Origin: Pteria penguin
Lineage: Eukaryota; Mollusca; Bivalvia; Pterioida; Pteriidae
Length of the DNA stretch: 64,000 bases
Assembly (NCBI GenBank): GCA_035048485.1
Contig: CM068587.1
Span: forward strand, 23,661,034 to 23,725,033
Reading direction: 5' to 3'
A program made the translations under genes and the position numbers. The first letter of the stretch is position 1; every line of letters starts with the position of its first letter. Positions 33,601 to 48,600 of the stretch are shown here, one piece after another. A model generated the notes under the pieces. That model did no database searches. It was not told where the DNA came from and worked only from the letters and a program-made list of their open reading frames with translations.

Positions 33601-36600
33601 CACTGAGTCACCTAGATAATTATTCTTCTGTACAAAATGGTTATCTTCATCTATTTATTTGTTCCCTAATTTCATTGTCACACAAACAATACTTCTGCTG
33701 AGTAATGGCAGCCAGTGTTTAGTTAGTATAGATAACCATGTACCTTCAGCAGGTACACCAAGAGACCTTTCTACCTGTGGTGGCAGCCAGTGTTTAGTGG
33801 TGGAAGTAATTGAAGTATCATTGAAAACTATGTACCTTCAACAGGTATACCAAGAGACCTGTAGTGGCAGCCAGTGTTTAGTGGTGGAAGAAAGTGAAGT
33901 ATCATAGATAACCATGTACCTTCAGCAGGTATACCAAGAGACCTTTCTACCTGTGGTGTCATCCAGTTTAGTGGTGGAGGTAATTGAAATAATAAGACAC
34001 TTTCCTATGTGTCCTTACAAAGTTTCAAAGTGAGACATAACAAAGATGAAAGCCCACTGCATACAGACACACAGCCATCCAGGTCCCTGATCATCTACTT
34101 GTACAGACTTGTATATTTATAAATAATATTTCATGAAGGCTTACTCAGAATTAATGAAGAACATATTTTATTCCATTATGAGGGAATATATACCTTGGTA
34201 ATATGGTGGCAAGCCCAGGATCCTGAGGGCCAGGTACAAACAGAAAACGACTATTTTCAGCTATCGATGGGAATTCTAACACTAACTCTGTCAAATTATG
34301 GAAACAATCTGTAATAGACAAGATCAGATTACTACATTTACTTGACCACATAACTAGAACCATCTGACAAACCATGACATGGCCTACAGAGTAATGGCTC
34401 TATTCTTAAAAACTTAAATATCTTAAAGGATTCCTTTTCCATTTCCAGACCTTGCCAATTTTTTTTTTTTTTTTTTTTTTGTACCATTTCCTTATTTTCA
34501 ATTAATTTGAGCCATTTTTTTTTTGTTTTGTTTTGCTGTGGTAGAAAAAGGAAAGTTCAATGCCGATTACACCAATTCTTATGTTAAGTCACAGACACTG
34601 AATTTCAGCATTAAGTTATCATGAAACAATCAGCAGGTGTTGATGGTCTTGCCGCAAATCTGACTGCTTCAAAAATTGAGTAGATTTCTGCATCAACAAA
34701 ATTTGGAGTGCAGACATGTCAAAACTGCCAGAACTACTTTTCCTTATGGAACAGTGATTCTCTATTAATCGATTACACAACATTGCTTCCTTATAATGCT
34801 GTTAACTGCAATTTCTATAGTATCATGCCCAACTAGGCAAACAGAACAAGAATTTCCATCAGGGCAGGTGCTGCCTCCTATTCAAAACCCTGAACCTACT
34901 CTTTCCATCCTGTGGCAAATACATGCACCAGTCTACATGCACTGCATTTCTAATAATCCTAATAGCATTCAAAATACAAATACAATGTACCTTAAGTAAC
35001 AGATTGTCATCGTCATATGCATGTTTCGTTAATTCATTTTTTTAATAATTGTTCTATTTCACTTCTAATCCTTTCAACAGATAGAAGGATAAAATTTTCG
35101 AATTTTTGTTTCCATATATAAGCTAAATAAAATGATAAGAAATGAATCCTATATTCTTTTGGTTGATTGAGGTATCAACCTAAAATTTGGACGGAAAAGT
35201 TTTGCATTAATTTGCTTTACTCAATGACGTTTCTCTGAACTAGAATGTGAGCCTGAGAGGCTTTTTGTACTACTGAAACACTGTCCAAAACAGCTACATG
35301 TATTCTAAGCAAAGAGGTCACAATCAAGGTCACAAGGTCATAAAAATTATCATAGCACTATCACTGGCCAAAATTATAAGTTTTTCAAAATAGTTCAAAC
35401 TCCAAGGTCAAGATTACGAGGTCAAAAATTTTATGATAAAGTGAAAGGTCTTGTCATAAACAATACACATGTGATATAATACAATACACATATCATTTAT
35501 CATTTGAAAATCATGGCCAATGTTAATTTCTTAAAAAAGTACATCAAACTCCAAGGTCAAGGTTACAAGGTCAAAAATTCAGATGTCAACAAAAAGGCCT
35601 TATCACAATAAATACACATGTGAGATATCAAAGCCCTATCACGCTATTACTTGCCATTCAAAAATTATGGCCATGGTTAAGTATATTGAAATGAAGGCCA
35701 AACTCCAAGATCAAGGTCATAAGGTAAAAAATTTTGGTGCTAACTAATAGGTCTTTGTTTGTTAATCCTTGAACATTCTGTCAACTTAACATATTAAATA
35801 AGAAAGACATAACCAATAATATGAAATTGTTACTACCAGACAGACAGACAGACAGACGCCGGAGAAAGTGATCCCTATGTGCCGCTATGCTTCGCAGGCA
35901 ACACAAAAAGGGGGGTTGAACATCTATTGGACTTTGAAGTCTGTTCACTGTTTTTAATTGCTATACCAGAGATTATTCCACCTATATGGAGGTGACCAGT
36001 GTTTAGTGATAGAAGAAAACCAGGAGAAATCCAACTCAAAAACAAAGTGTGTTTGTGAAACATAAATGCTCCTGGTGGCAACAAAGTCCAAATAAGGCAA
36101 ATTTTGAAATGTAGGTCAAAGGACATTGTCAAAGTCATGAAGTTAATGATTGATTGACTGATTATTGTTTTACGTCACTCCACGATTATTTCACATATAT
36201 GGTGACTGCATCTACCTGATGCATCATATGGAAATTTTCACCTTTGCAACAGACCAATCCGAAGCAGTGATGGATCTTGTAAGTGCGATGGGACCTCAGT
36301 TTTTACTGTCTCATCCGAAAGAAAGAACACTGGTGTGCCCACAGCAGGAATCAAAACATGAGCACCTCATCCAATGGGCCACATTGGCTTCATGAGGATA
36401 ATGATCTTGAAGTAATTTGAAAGGGCTTTATTAGTGGATTATGCATGTCAAATACCAAGTCTCTACCTTTCACAGTTCAAAAGTTATGGCGAAGGTTAAA
36501 GTTGACTACATACAGAGAAACAAACAAAAAAAAAACTAAACAAGCAGACAGGTCAGAAACCATGTTCCTGAACCTGTTGATCCAGGGGCATAAAATACAC

Positions 36601-39600
36601 TGACAGACGTTCCCATATGCCATGCATGCCCTGCATTGGAAAATGACGATGAGTTTCAATGCAATGTTTTGGCCCACTTGGTCAACAAGGCCACAAAGGA
36701 CTGTTGTACTATGGTGTAAATAAATAACTCACCTTTAAATACTTTGACGTGATTACTCCCATGAGGTGATGACAAAAAGTTGCCACAAACAATAAAAGCT
36801 GTAGGGGGTATATCACAATAGCCTGAAAATAGCACTCGTAACTTCTCCAGCACCTAAAATACCAATGATAACCTTTCTAGCACTGAAGTGTCCAAATAAC
36901 AGTAAAACTGATGACATCTCTAACATCTATAAAATTTACTGAGCATATTTGTTTCTTTCTAAATAACCACCTTTAAATTCAATCTCATTACAATTTGATC
37001 TTTCAAGCTCCTACTATTGGGTAAGCTTTATGGAAGATCTCAACTCTCCACAAGGGTTCATCTCAGAATGACCTTATGTGCTGACCAGTGATTGGCTGGA
37101 TTAGTCCGACAGAGTGATAGATTTTGTTAGATAAAGAATGTTAACAAAAATTGATGTTCTCACACTGACAAAAATATGTTACTGTACATGTACATATATT
37201 AGCGCAATCAAATTTTAGCGCAAAATGCTCGAAAGAGGGGTCGGCAATATTTTAGCGTAGTCATGAATTAGCGCATTTGTCATGTTCGATTAGCACAATT
37301 TATCCATTAAATCAGCGCATTCAAAACTGTTTTAGGTAAAAAATAGTGCGTTTAAGTATCTTACTTACGAGGAATTGAAATTTATGCCAGACGTGCGACT
37401 GTCGAATTGGCTGGTATGACATGTGTGCCATTGGACATAATTAACGAGTACATGTACCTGGAGTTGTTAAACCGTTGATTGGCTTGGATGACAAGCATCG
37501 GGTCAATTACCTTACTCACAGTATATGCAGTGAGTCAAATACAACCTCATTTCATTCATGTTTATCCAATAACCTACCATATCATTGAAAGCACAACATC
37601 TAATTATAATGATAAGTAATATTTTTTTTTAAAGAAAGACATACAGAAAACAAAATGCCATTCTTACGTTTTATGGATGAAGCCATTGTTTTCATAAGTT
37701 GATATGAGATAAATCACTTGTATTGCTGACCGCTCTTTGCAATTACATAATAGACGGTATTGTAGAAATGATATGCATAGCGGGGGGTTAATTCCTATAC
37801 TTCAAACCACATTTTTATAACTCTTGCGTTGGTTTTGTGATAATCATATCAACAGTGTCCGGTAATGCAAACACCTTTAATCGATCATTACTTGTGTCCT
37901 CATTATGCTTTATCAAAATAAATGATGAATTTGTTCCTGATAGTTATTTGATAGACATATCTAAAGAATTGAAACTGAAGTGCCCATTTAATCCTATCAT
38001 CTCATGTACTTTATATTAGCGTAGTCATGAATTAGCGCACTTTGGACAGTGCTAATTGCGCTAAAATATGAATCCCGCTAAGATAAGTACATGTACAGTA
38101 TTCTTTAGAATTGTATGTATAATTTGTAGATTTAAATTTGAGCATTCAATATAATTCCTCACAAGAGTGCAGAAACAATAAAATTTATCATTGAAAGGGC
38201 AATCTGAGATGACCCTGTATAGTGAGTGTTGAGATCTTCCACAGCAACTTACAATGGAGCATGAAAGATCAAATTTTAAAGAGAAAGAATTACCTCCACT
38301 GTCCAATGACATAATTCACTCCTAAAGACAATAAAGCTGTATGCTGTAAGCATGTACTCGATGCTTTTACAATCTATCCTACTTTTAGTATCAAGTACGA
38401 TCCCATATGACAGGGAGTCACTATGGCAGGTTTAAATGTATATGGCAATAGAATTTAAAAGGAGAATGTAAGAATTAATAAATCACAACAGCAAATTTTA
38501 TGAGGAAGTCTCCACTTGTACTGCTATATATAAAACATGAAACTACTAAAGACGGTATGGCTGGATTTGCAAAGCATATTTGAAACAAGGTCAAGGTCAC
38601 AAGATCAAAATTAATGGTATCAATTGACAGTTCTCATCTGAGAACCGATGTGTTAAGTATCAAAGCCCTGCCCCTATTGACTCAAAAGGTACAGCCAAAA
38701 TTAAAGTTTTTTAACCATAGGTTCAAGTCTATGATCAAGGTCATTGAGTAAAAAGTCAGGCATAATTTGAAAGCTCTGGTCATAAGAAACCAATATGTGA
38801 AGTATTAGGTTTACACTCCTCTTAGTTGCTGAGATTTTGCTTAAAAAAAAAAACAACAAAAATGTAAATGGACAGACATCTGGACGGACAGATGGACTGC
38901 TGGACAGACATTACCAATCTAAAGACCAAAACTGCTTTGCAATACAGCCAATAAAATACGAGATTCTTCTACTTGAATACAATCTGTAAATTTATATATT
39001 CCATATATTCTTTTTGCAAATTTAACAAGGTCTTTCAAAGAAAGCCTCAAGTCAAGGCAAAGTTGGATAATAAACTCCACATTAGGTGAGATGGCACTAC
39101 AGAACCATAAAAACATACCTTGACCTGGTCCAGCCAGACATCAGATAGAATAACAAACATTGCATCTGGATTCTCCTGTTCCACTTGTTTTAACTTCAAT
39201 GAGGCTTTGGCACAAACATTTGATAATCCACCAAAGAAATTGATGTTACCAAAATATGACCTTGAAGTAAAGAACAACATGTTACAAATTTTCTGATAAA
39301 ATGCTCTTCTTGATGTTTTTCCCATAATTTTGTTGACATCATTATTATAATAAGAATTAAAGCCTGTCATCAGTGGTACATAATGAAATACAAAGCTCAA
39401 AAGTAACTTGATAGCATTAGATGGTAGCTAGACTAATAGTCTGATAATTATACCTCATCACACCAGGAATATATCGTCGTCTCTATGGGACAGCAACTAT
39501 CAGGTGCATTATACACACAGGTATTTAGAAACTCTGACCAATGCAACACATGTGCAGGAATATCTATATGCCATTTACTCTGACATGGGACCTGTGTTAT

Positions 39601-42600
39601 ACTGCCTCATCTGAGGAAGTCAAAAAGACTGGCAGGATTTAAAATCTGGACATAATGCTCCTGAGATGGGCATCAAACAACAAAGCTGCCTCAAAAGTAG
39701 CAGAACCTCAAGGAACTGGAGATAAAGTAGGGTACCTCAGACTATCGATATGTTGTGATAGTGTTCCTTCTGATAGCAATACATCTACAGCTATTTGAAC
39801 CAGCAATAACTATTGCTGATAGTATGCATGACTTTTGACTAGTGTCAATAGTAATCAAATACTTATTAAAATAATTGTTCTAATCACATAATCATGTTTT
39901 CTTTTCCAAAAATAACTTACTTACAAGTGTCCATTGTAAATGCCCTAGAGGGGGATAGGCATCATTGATCATTTATAGATCCAGGGATTCCCTGTCTAGT
40001 GATTACTATGGACAGAATGGCTGACTTGACACGTGAAATATTACCAAATTAATAAATAATCATTCTAAAATTCATACTCTAAAGTAAAGTTATGTATAAT
40101 TAGTATCATATTCTTCAATCGAATGAAAGTGTGCACATTTCAAGATATTTGTTTGAATCTTAATGTTAAATGAGATATGAATTCTGCTTGTCCCATCAAT
40201 CCAGGTTATTTCACATTCTGTCTTTTATACTGTCTTACAGGCTTGTTACCATAACTAAATTGAAATTCAATTTGTTACTTTAGTCAAATACTTGCATGTA
40301 TTATTTTGGTGTGTTCCGATGTTCACACCAAAAATGTCTTATTCAGTGCTATTATAGTTTATACCCTTTTTCTGCATTCATGAATACTCAATAATGTTTT
40401 GTTAAATAATAAATAATTAATAGAATTTTCTCTTGTTTATGTTTTATTTTTTACATTTGTACACCTTTTTTTATATATACCAATAGTACTGCTATAGTAT
40501 CGCAGTAGTAATGTCACAACAGTAATACTATTGCAAAAGTACTTTATGCAATAGCAATACTACTGCAATAGTCATTATTCCCTTCTTAGTCACCCCTAGT
40601 ATAAAGGCTCCTAAAAAACACTTACATACAAAATGAAGGGTAAAAGATCATTAGATAATAAAAAAAAACCATCTGGCATCCACTATGCTAATAATCAACA
40701 TTATGTACATTTTCTTTGTTTACAGGCTTTGAGCTGTTTTCGTACTTAAGCAATCTTTTAAATGTTTTAAAATATCTAAACAAATCACCTAGTAAAGACA
40801 CTGACAAAGACCTTGATTTCAGTACACTTACCTAGTTGTTTTAGCAGGCTCTGGAGGAGGAAAACCAAATGCATTTACATGAAAGATTTCATCTTCATAC
40901 CAACCCTCAGCTAATACAAAACAATTTTCTGTGAAAAGACCTGTATGAAAATTCTGATCAAAAAGTAAAGGAAACATGCTGCTACCCTATAAATAAGTAT
41001 AACTAGATTAAAAAATTCACTTCATCTAGCATCTTATATCAATTTATTTTCATGCACTCTCTTGTTCAAAAATGTTTTTAGCACTAATGGTATTTATGGA
41101 TCCAAGTTACTGTATTGTTCCAAGGGACACATCTATCATCTGCAAAGTCAGTTAATATTGAGGAGTGACAGGTATATAATGTATACAGTGTTCTAAGTAT
41201 CACTATGTCCCTCAGGTGACATAAAAATCCAGATTAAGGTCAAAGAGAATAAAAAAAAAACAAAGAGAAAGTTAAAATCAAAAAAACATAAAGACTCTTC
41301 TGTGCAAAACTAAAATGCAGAGTAATAGATTAATATCATATGATTTAACACATTTTTACTGGTAAATTAAAAGGTGACTTCAAGCATATCTTGAATGTAA
41401 ATTATTGATCTTTGGTTCTATAGAATTTTCCCAGTAACAAATATCTGCTGACTTACTATGCTTTACTATGCATTTATTCATACTGAATGGTACATGTATG
41501 ATATTTTACTCAATATACACAGTAAAAGAGGATACAGCTTCAGTGAGATCTAACTGAACAGCTCCAGTTGGGTCTTCTAAGTACCATTTACCCTAAAATA
41601 ACATGGATGAGTACTTTGGCAATACACAATACAAACATTACAGATTTGTATTCATTTTTTAAATGTTTCGCATGTGACGGAATTAATAGATGTCAAACTT
41701 CAAGTCAGACATTGTATAATTCCACAGGAAACAAATAATAATGATAAAAACATGCTTGACAACATAAGAAATGTTCATCTGTTCAATCTGTTTGAAATAT
41801 CAGAAAACAAAAATTTAAATTAAAAAGGATTTCTTATTAAAGTAACTTTGACGATGGTAAAAATGTGATATCCTTTTTAGACAGGGTCATCCTGTGCTTT
41901 GTCAGTCTGTTAAAAGGGGATGTTGACCTGATAGTATCTAACTTCAAACCTACTCGGAGATATGGTAAAGAAAAATATGCTTCAAGTTCTTCATGAGAAG
42001 CTAATTAGAATTACAGACAGTTAAAATAAATTTAAATTTTCAAATTCATATATGTTTACATAAACTCATGGAAATTTTGTAATGAAGTAATCATGCCTAT
42101 ATGTTCATATGCATGATGAGCTGTTTATTCACACGGAGAATTTCCCTTGCACTGATTAAGTTTATCACTTGCTTTGATTGAATTTTCTAAAAGAAAAAAG
42201 TCATTTTTGGAAAAATAAAGAAGATTTTGAAATGCAGGTCAAAGGTAATGATCAAGGTTACAAGGTCAATGACTTTAATGTAATTTGTAAGGGCTTAATG
42301 GAGTATGCATGCTAAATGTGAAGTCTCTGTCTCTCACAGTTCAAAAGTTATGGCAAAGGTTTAAGTTGACAAAAGGCAAACAAACGTACAAACAAACTAA
42401 CAAACAGACGGTACAAAATATAAATATCTAGATTCGGTCAAGATTACCACTACCGTAGTTGTTGTATGCTCATTTTAGTACTTTAGAATATGGTCTAGCT
42501 CTATCAGTCTATTATCTAATTGCCCCAAAATATTTTGTTTGCAGGTTGACGGAGTCTAAGGTACATTGTTTGCCAGACAATATGGTCAATAAATCACTCA

Positions 42601-45600
42601 GGGAGCCTGATATTCTGCCATAGATATGATGATGTATACTACAATAGAACTCAGTCTTAGAAATGGCAGGAACTTTATGCTCCCCTGCAATAAGCAAACA
42701 ACCAGTATTAGTAAACTGTCCCCATCTCTCTGTACCATCAGTACTTTGATTAAAAAAAAACTGGTTTGATATCATACTGTATCATTCTGAATGGTACCCA
42801 GCCTTAGTTTTAACTTATTTGTAGTTCAATTAATGTTTCCATCAATACCAGATTCTGCAGGAGCCTCCCAGATCTTATTTACACAAGATTTAACAAATCT
42901 CTAGAGAGGAGTGTCTATTGTAAGCTGACTTTCAGCAAAGCTTTGTGAACAAGAATTTATTCCACATTTCCAAGAATGTGAAGCACAAACTATAACTGAT
43001 CACTCACCTCAAAGATAATTAATTATGAATATATCTGCATAGAAAATCAAGAACAAAATTTCAATACTGTACATAACTTACTTTGTTGGATCATTTGACT
43101 CTGATGGTAAGAGCTAGTGTTTATTGATGGAGGAGGCTGGTCGACTCAGAAAAACAACAAACCATTGGTTGTATACTAACAAACCTTCTCTCAATCCAGA
43201 TTCTGATGACTTAGGAGGGGCTACCACCTGATTCTATGGCCAACTCCAACATCATCATGAAACAAGTGTTTAAATCTGATATAAATACCAGAAAAGAATA
43301 TATTACAATAACATATTCTTGATTTTTCAGAGGAAATGAAGTGTACCTCTTTGAGCTGTGTAAGCATTCCTAGTACAATGATTTCTCCCAGTTTGGCAGT
43401 ACTTCCCAATAAATACTCTATTGGCTTCAGTTGAAATTTTTTGGTAGCATCATCTGTCTTGGCCCCTATGACAGGCGGAGTGAATAGGTCATGACGCTGA
43501 GTTCTCTGTAAGAATTATTACAATTCCCAAGACTTTAATAAAATATTTAATATCTTATGCATTATGGTGGGCCTGTAGTTGACCATACAAATGAGTTATA
43601 ACTGTCATTTGAAGTTACCGTCCATAATTTACAATCCAATATTTTTGTTATGTCTTTTTGTGTGGTTATCCTTTTAGTCTCTGAATGTCTATGGCTACTT
43701 CTCTTATTAACCACTGAAAATAACTTTGTTTTGTCTTCATTTTGATAAATTTCAGTTGATCTTGAACTTTGAATTATGACCATGGAAGACAGAAAACTAA
43801 TAACAATAATCTATTTTAGTGAAGAATGTGTTTTAAGACATCAAATGAAGAGATAATTTTTTATACCCAAGTTAAGAATTCAGCATGATTTTTAACTTCG
43901 ATGTATGACCCATATGCGCATAAAAACAAGCAATTATAGATAAAGGTTAAATCAAGCAACAATAAAAATACTCATGAACACATTTACTTTTAGGTGTTTT
44001 TGTTAAAAGCCACACCCAGGTTATTTCACCTATCAACTAGCCAGTGTTTGGTGGTGGAAGAATTTGAAGTACTTGTACAAACTTGAACCTATGACCTATA
44101 TCAGGCTAGTCAAAATTAGCTTTGGCCCACTAGACAAAGCCTAGAAACTTTTACTACCCACTAACCACTAGACAGAGCCTAGTAACTTTTACTACCCACT
44201 AACCACTAGACAAAGCCTAGAAACTTTTACTACCCACTAACCACTAGACAAAGCCTAGTAACTTTTACTACCCACTAAGCACTAGACAAAGCCTAGTAAC
44301 TTTTACTACCCACTAACCACTAGACAGAGCCTAGTAACTTTTACTACCCACTAACCACTAGACAAAGCCTAGTAACTTTTACTACCCACTATTCATTAGA
44401 CAGAGCCTATTAACTTTTCCTACCCACTAAGCACTAGACAAAGCCTAGTAACTTTTGCTACCCACTAACCACTAGGCAAAGCCTAGTAACTTTTACTAAC
44501 CACTAACCACTAGACAAAGCCTAGAAACTTCCACTAACCACTAGACAGAGCCTAGAAACTTTTGCTATCCACTAACCACTAGACAAAGCCTAGTAACTTT
44601 TGAATCAGGATAGTCAAGTCATACTAGAACTCACTCTGTTGAATAGTTAAAGTTGTAATCATACGATCATGTCCTTATTGATTTTATCCGTAGAAACAGT
44701 ATGTTACTTCACACATATTTTTCCATTTTCAACTTGCTCTAGGACAATTTCATCCGTTGATATAATCAAGTGTCTTTGTTATCAGGATAGTAGATTTTGT
44801 TTGCAACTAACTGAAATAACTACTACAGGGGAAAAATTTAATTGAATCCCTGCCTCGTCATGTCCTTGGTGAATCTCCCATTTTGCCTGACTAAGAATGA
44901 AACCCAAACTTAATGTTAATGGCCACTTTTTATCAGGCTAGTAGATTTTGTTTGCAACTAACTGAAATAACTACTACAGTGAAAAAATTTAATTGAATCC
45001 CTGCCTCGTCATGTCCTTGATAAAACTCCCATTTTGCCTGACCAAGAATGAAACCCAAACTTAATGTAAATGGCCACTGCAAGTCTCATTGTAACACTGC
45101 TTTAAAATACAGGGTTTACATTGAATAATGCAAACAAAATCAGGACACACAATAGGCTATTTTCAAGTAACCTGAAAGGACCATTAAAAACCTAGATTTT
45201 ATAAGTCAGACTACGGACAACTGATTGTGACGTCATACTTGGTAGAAGCATTGATGTTATTTCTCCTAAGATAAAATTATTACGTCATAAATAAAATAAC
45301 ACCAAAGTATACAATGTCTGTAGTTTGGATAAAACTCGGAAATAGTCTATTCTTTTAGAATTTGGATAAAACTTGGAAATCGTCTATTCTTTTAGAATCA
45401 GCCTATCTGTATGATAGTATTACTTGATAAATAAATACATATCTACCTAGAATGATATTCTGACATGCAATTTCTGAGTTACAAATAATGACTATCTTAC
45501 TTTTATTTTTTTACTACTATCTACTACATGCTTTATTCTTGCTTGTTAAGGAAGTTGAATCTATTGAAGTGTATGTAGTAACATGTGGTTTAGGTTATTA

Positions 45601-48600
45601 CCTGGATCTGAAGCTTAAGAGACATTCTAATTAAACATATACACAATTTCAAAATATGTAGCTTGATACTTTTAAATCAAATACTATCTTCCATGACCAT
45701 CCAAAAGGCAAACTCATAGAAATTGTTGATGTCTTTGATTAACCATTTTAAGCAAAGCTTCATTTACAATAGGTGAGTTTTATCCAAAGCTTCTGACATT
45801 ACAGAAACAATAAGAATTGTATATGAAAGTCTGTGTCACATAACTTAGTAGTTGTGTATTAATTTTACCTGTTGTAAAATGGTGTATCTATCTATAAATA
45901 AAGTAACTTTATCTGAGGCTGTGCCATGGAGACAAGGGGGAGGTAACTCTAATGTACTGTTCCTGCAAATTTATCAAACAATTATAGTGTACATGTAGTA
46001 AAACAAAGTTTAACAAAACAACTGTCAAATGAGGCATATATATGTACCTTGAAAAGGACATAAAACATATAAACACAAATTTTGAAATTTTTTTATCCAA
46101 ATTCATGATTTACTGATCAATTTAATCATATTCTTCTATTTAGACAATTCTATTAAGGCAAGAACTGTTGCTTTTCTTTATATCACATATGTACAACTGG
46201 TTAATTCATAGTTTCAATTCAAATATACTGAAGTCCAAATCCTTGTTACTTGATTTATTTCATCTGATTTGATAACTTTTGGCTATTTAAAGTGAACTGC
46301 ATATCAAAATAATATTTCATACTTCTTAATTTTCTTAAACTGGTTAAAAAATCATGAAATTCAAATGTTGTATAGCCAGAACAAAGTTACCAAATTATGG
46401 ACAAGTTTTAGAATAGGTAAGAATTTCATTGCATGAAGATTTCTTTAAAATAAAAAAACCCAAACTTGATCGAAACCTTTTTTAATCAGCCCTACATGTT
46501 AAATCATTCGAAAACAATTTGGATAATTTCTAATTTCACTTTACTTAAATGAATATTACCACATATGTCATGCTTACTGAATAAACTTCTTCCTGTCTGC
46601 ACTATAGCTGTACCTTGGCACTGAGAATGCATCAATTATACAAAACACATTGTCTCTGAAAACCAAACAAAAGCATTGCATAATAATAAATAAATAACTT
46701 CATTTTGGCAGAATATAAACTATTATATGATTGTTTATTAGAAGTTTAACAAATAAGGCTTAAAATTCATTTGGAAACTAGAACCGACAGTCATGAAGGG
46801 CCCCACCGTAACCCTGACCTTTGACTACTGACTCTGTATGTGAGTTTTGAAGTCTGTAGGCTAAAACCCTCAGAGAACCACATCATATGAATGAAAAGAC
46901 AACTTGACTCACTACTTACTCCTTATCCAAACCTGAGATCTCATTACAGGAATTTACTTTTAAGAATATTGATTTCAGGATTAACACGAAGTTTCAAGGC
47001 CCAGAAAAGAAATTAGGAACCCAGAAAAATGCCATTAAGACAGCTTCCTACCAGTTCTAACCTGCTATAGAGTTTAAAATCACATTAATAAAAGATTGAA
47101 TAATTTAGTAAAGAAAGCATTCTGAGAGTATTGCTGAAGCCATACATGTCATCTACCGTCCCCAACAAAGTTTACAATACATATATTGTAAGAGGTTGAC
47201 ATTGTTAATACTCTTTTGAGAATATATTGTGTATAAGTGAGTAATACTATAATTAATAGAAAACATTTTTCCCAATAGATATAAGTACTAGTAGTGTGTA
47301 CAACATGTAATAAAGAAACAATTAAAATGTAACAAATACATGTATGTACACTGCACAAAAAGAAGCAAGGAAGAGTGGAAAAATATGATGTTACACAACA
47401 ATGCATGATTGAAAGTTTACATGCAGTTTCTGTGATTTTAATTGTAGAAACAGTTGAAAGGAAAAAAAGAATATTCAACAGAATTTTTAAAATCTTAAGT
47501 TCATTATATACACAAGTGTAGTAGTTTCAATCAAAATTCTTGAAAACAAAATTTCACTGACTATAAGTCAACAGGTTATTCAGACAGAAGGATGGCAAAG
47601 GAAAGCAATAATCTTTTCCAGTTTCAATATTAACTCCTGCAAACATTTACAGAACAAAAATATTTTGCCTCATACAAATCTTCATATGCTGCTCTTCATT
47701 TCTGCCAGGTTTGAAGAAAATCTGTTAAACGGTGTAGGAGGAGTTGCAATGACAAGGTAATTCAGACAGACGAATGAACAGACAGATGGAAGGCAAGCAA
47801 TTCCATAATCCTCTCCAGTTTCACTGGTAGGGGACTAATAAAAACCTTTTCCTACATGCCTACCCTACTGCTTTATGCCATGATGCAGAAAACAACTCTA
47901 ATTTAGGGAGGCCTTACTTACCCTCCCTCCTCCTTATGGCTTTTAAAAAACTCTTTTTCATGAACTCATTACTAAACCATCCTCCTCACCCATCTAAAGA
48001 AACTCTTACTCATGTTACACTTCCTCCCTATCAAGAAATCCTAATAACCAGTTTAAAATGAGATGATGGGTAGATTCATGTATTTCACAGCTGCCATCTT
48101 GTAGATTATACAATGAAACTGTACAGGGAGATAATTCTCCCTCAAAGAAATGGCTTTTTTTGTATCATAGGCCTTTGAATATGATTTGTTGATACATCTG
48201 TGAATTGTTACCTCCAATATTCCTAGGAAAATGCCTAAAATTCATTACTCACCCTTCTTCCTCCTCAGCATTGCATTCCTGAACAGCAGATTCACATACC
48301 TTCTTATCAATCAGTGAGGATGATACTAAAGGGAAAATTAACATAGCAATGAAATGTTTATAACTTGGTGTTATAACATTACAAAGATCATTACATGCTA
48401 AACGTATGATAAATTATCTCACTTTCTACTGGAAGCCAGCGTGGCCAAGTGGTATCGCGCCGAACTCCTGATCGGGAGGCCGGGGTTCGAGTCCCGCTCT
48501 GGCCATGCTGGTGTCCTGTCTTTCGGATGAGACAGTAAAAACCGAGGCCCCGTGTCGTGGTATGCATGGCACGTTAAAGATCCCTCACTGCTTCAGGTGG

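Noticed and set aside
42512..42775. 87-codon minus-strand frame inside POLE2
   Set aside because: Lies in intron 6; POLE2 residues are continuous between exons 6 and 7 without it.
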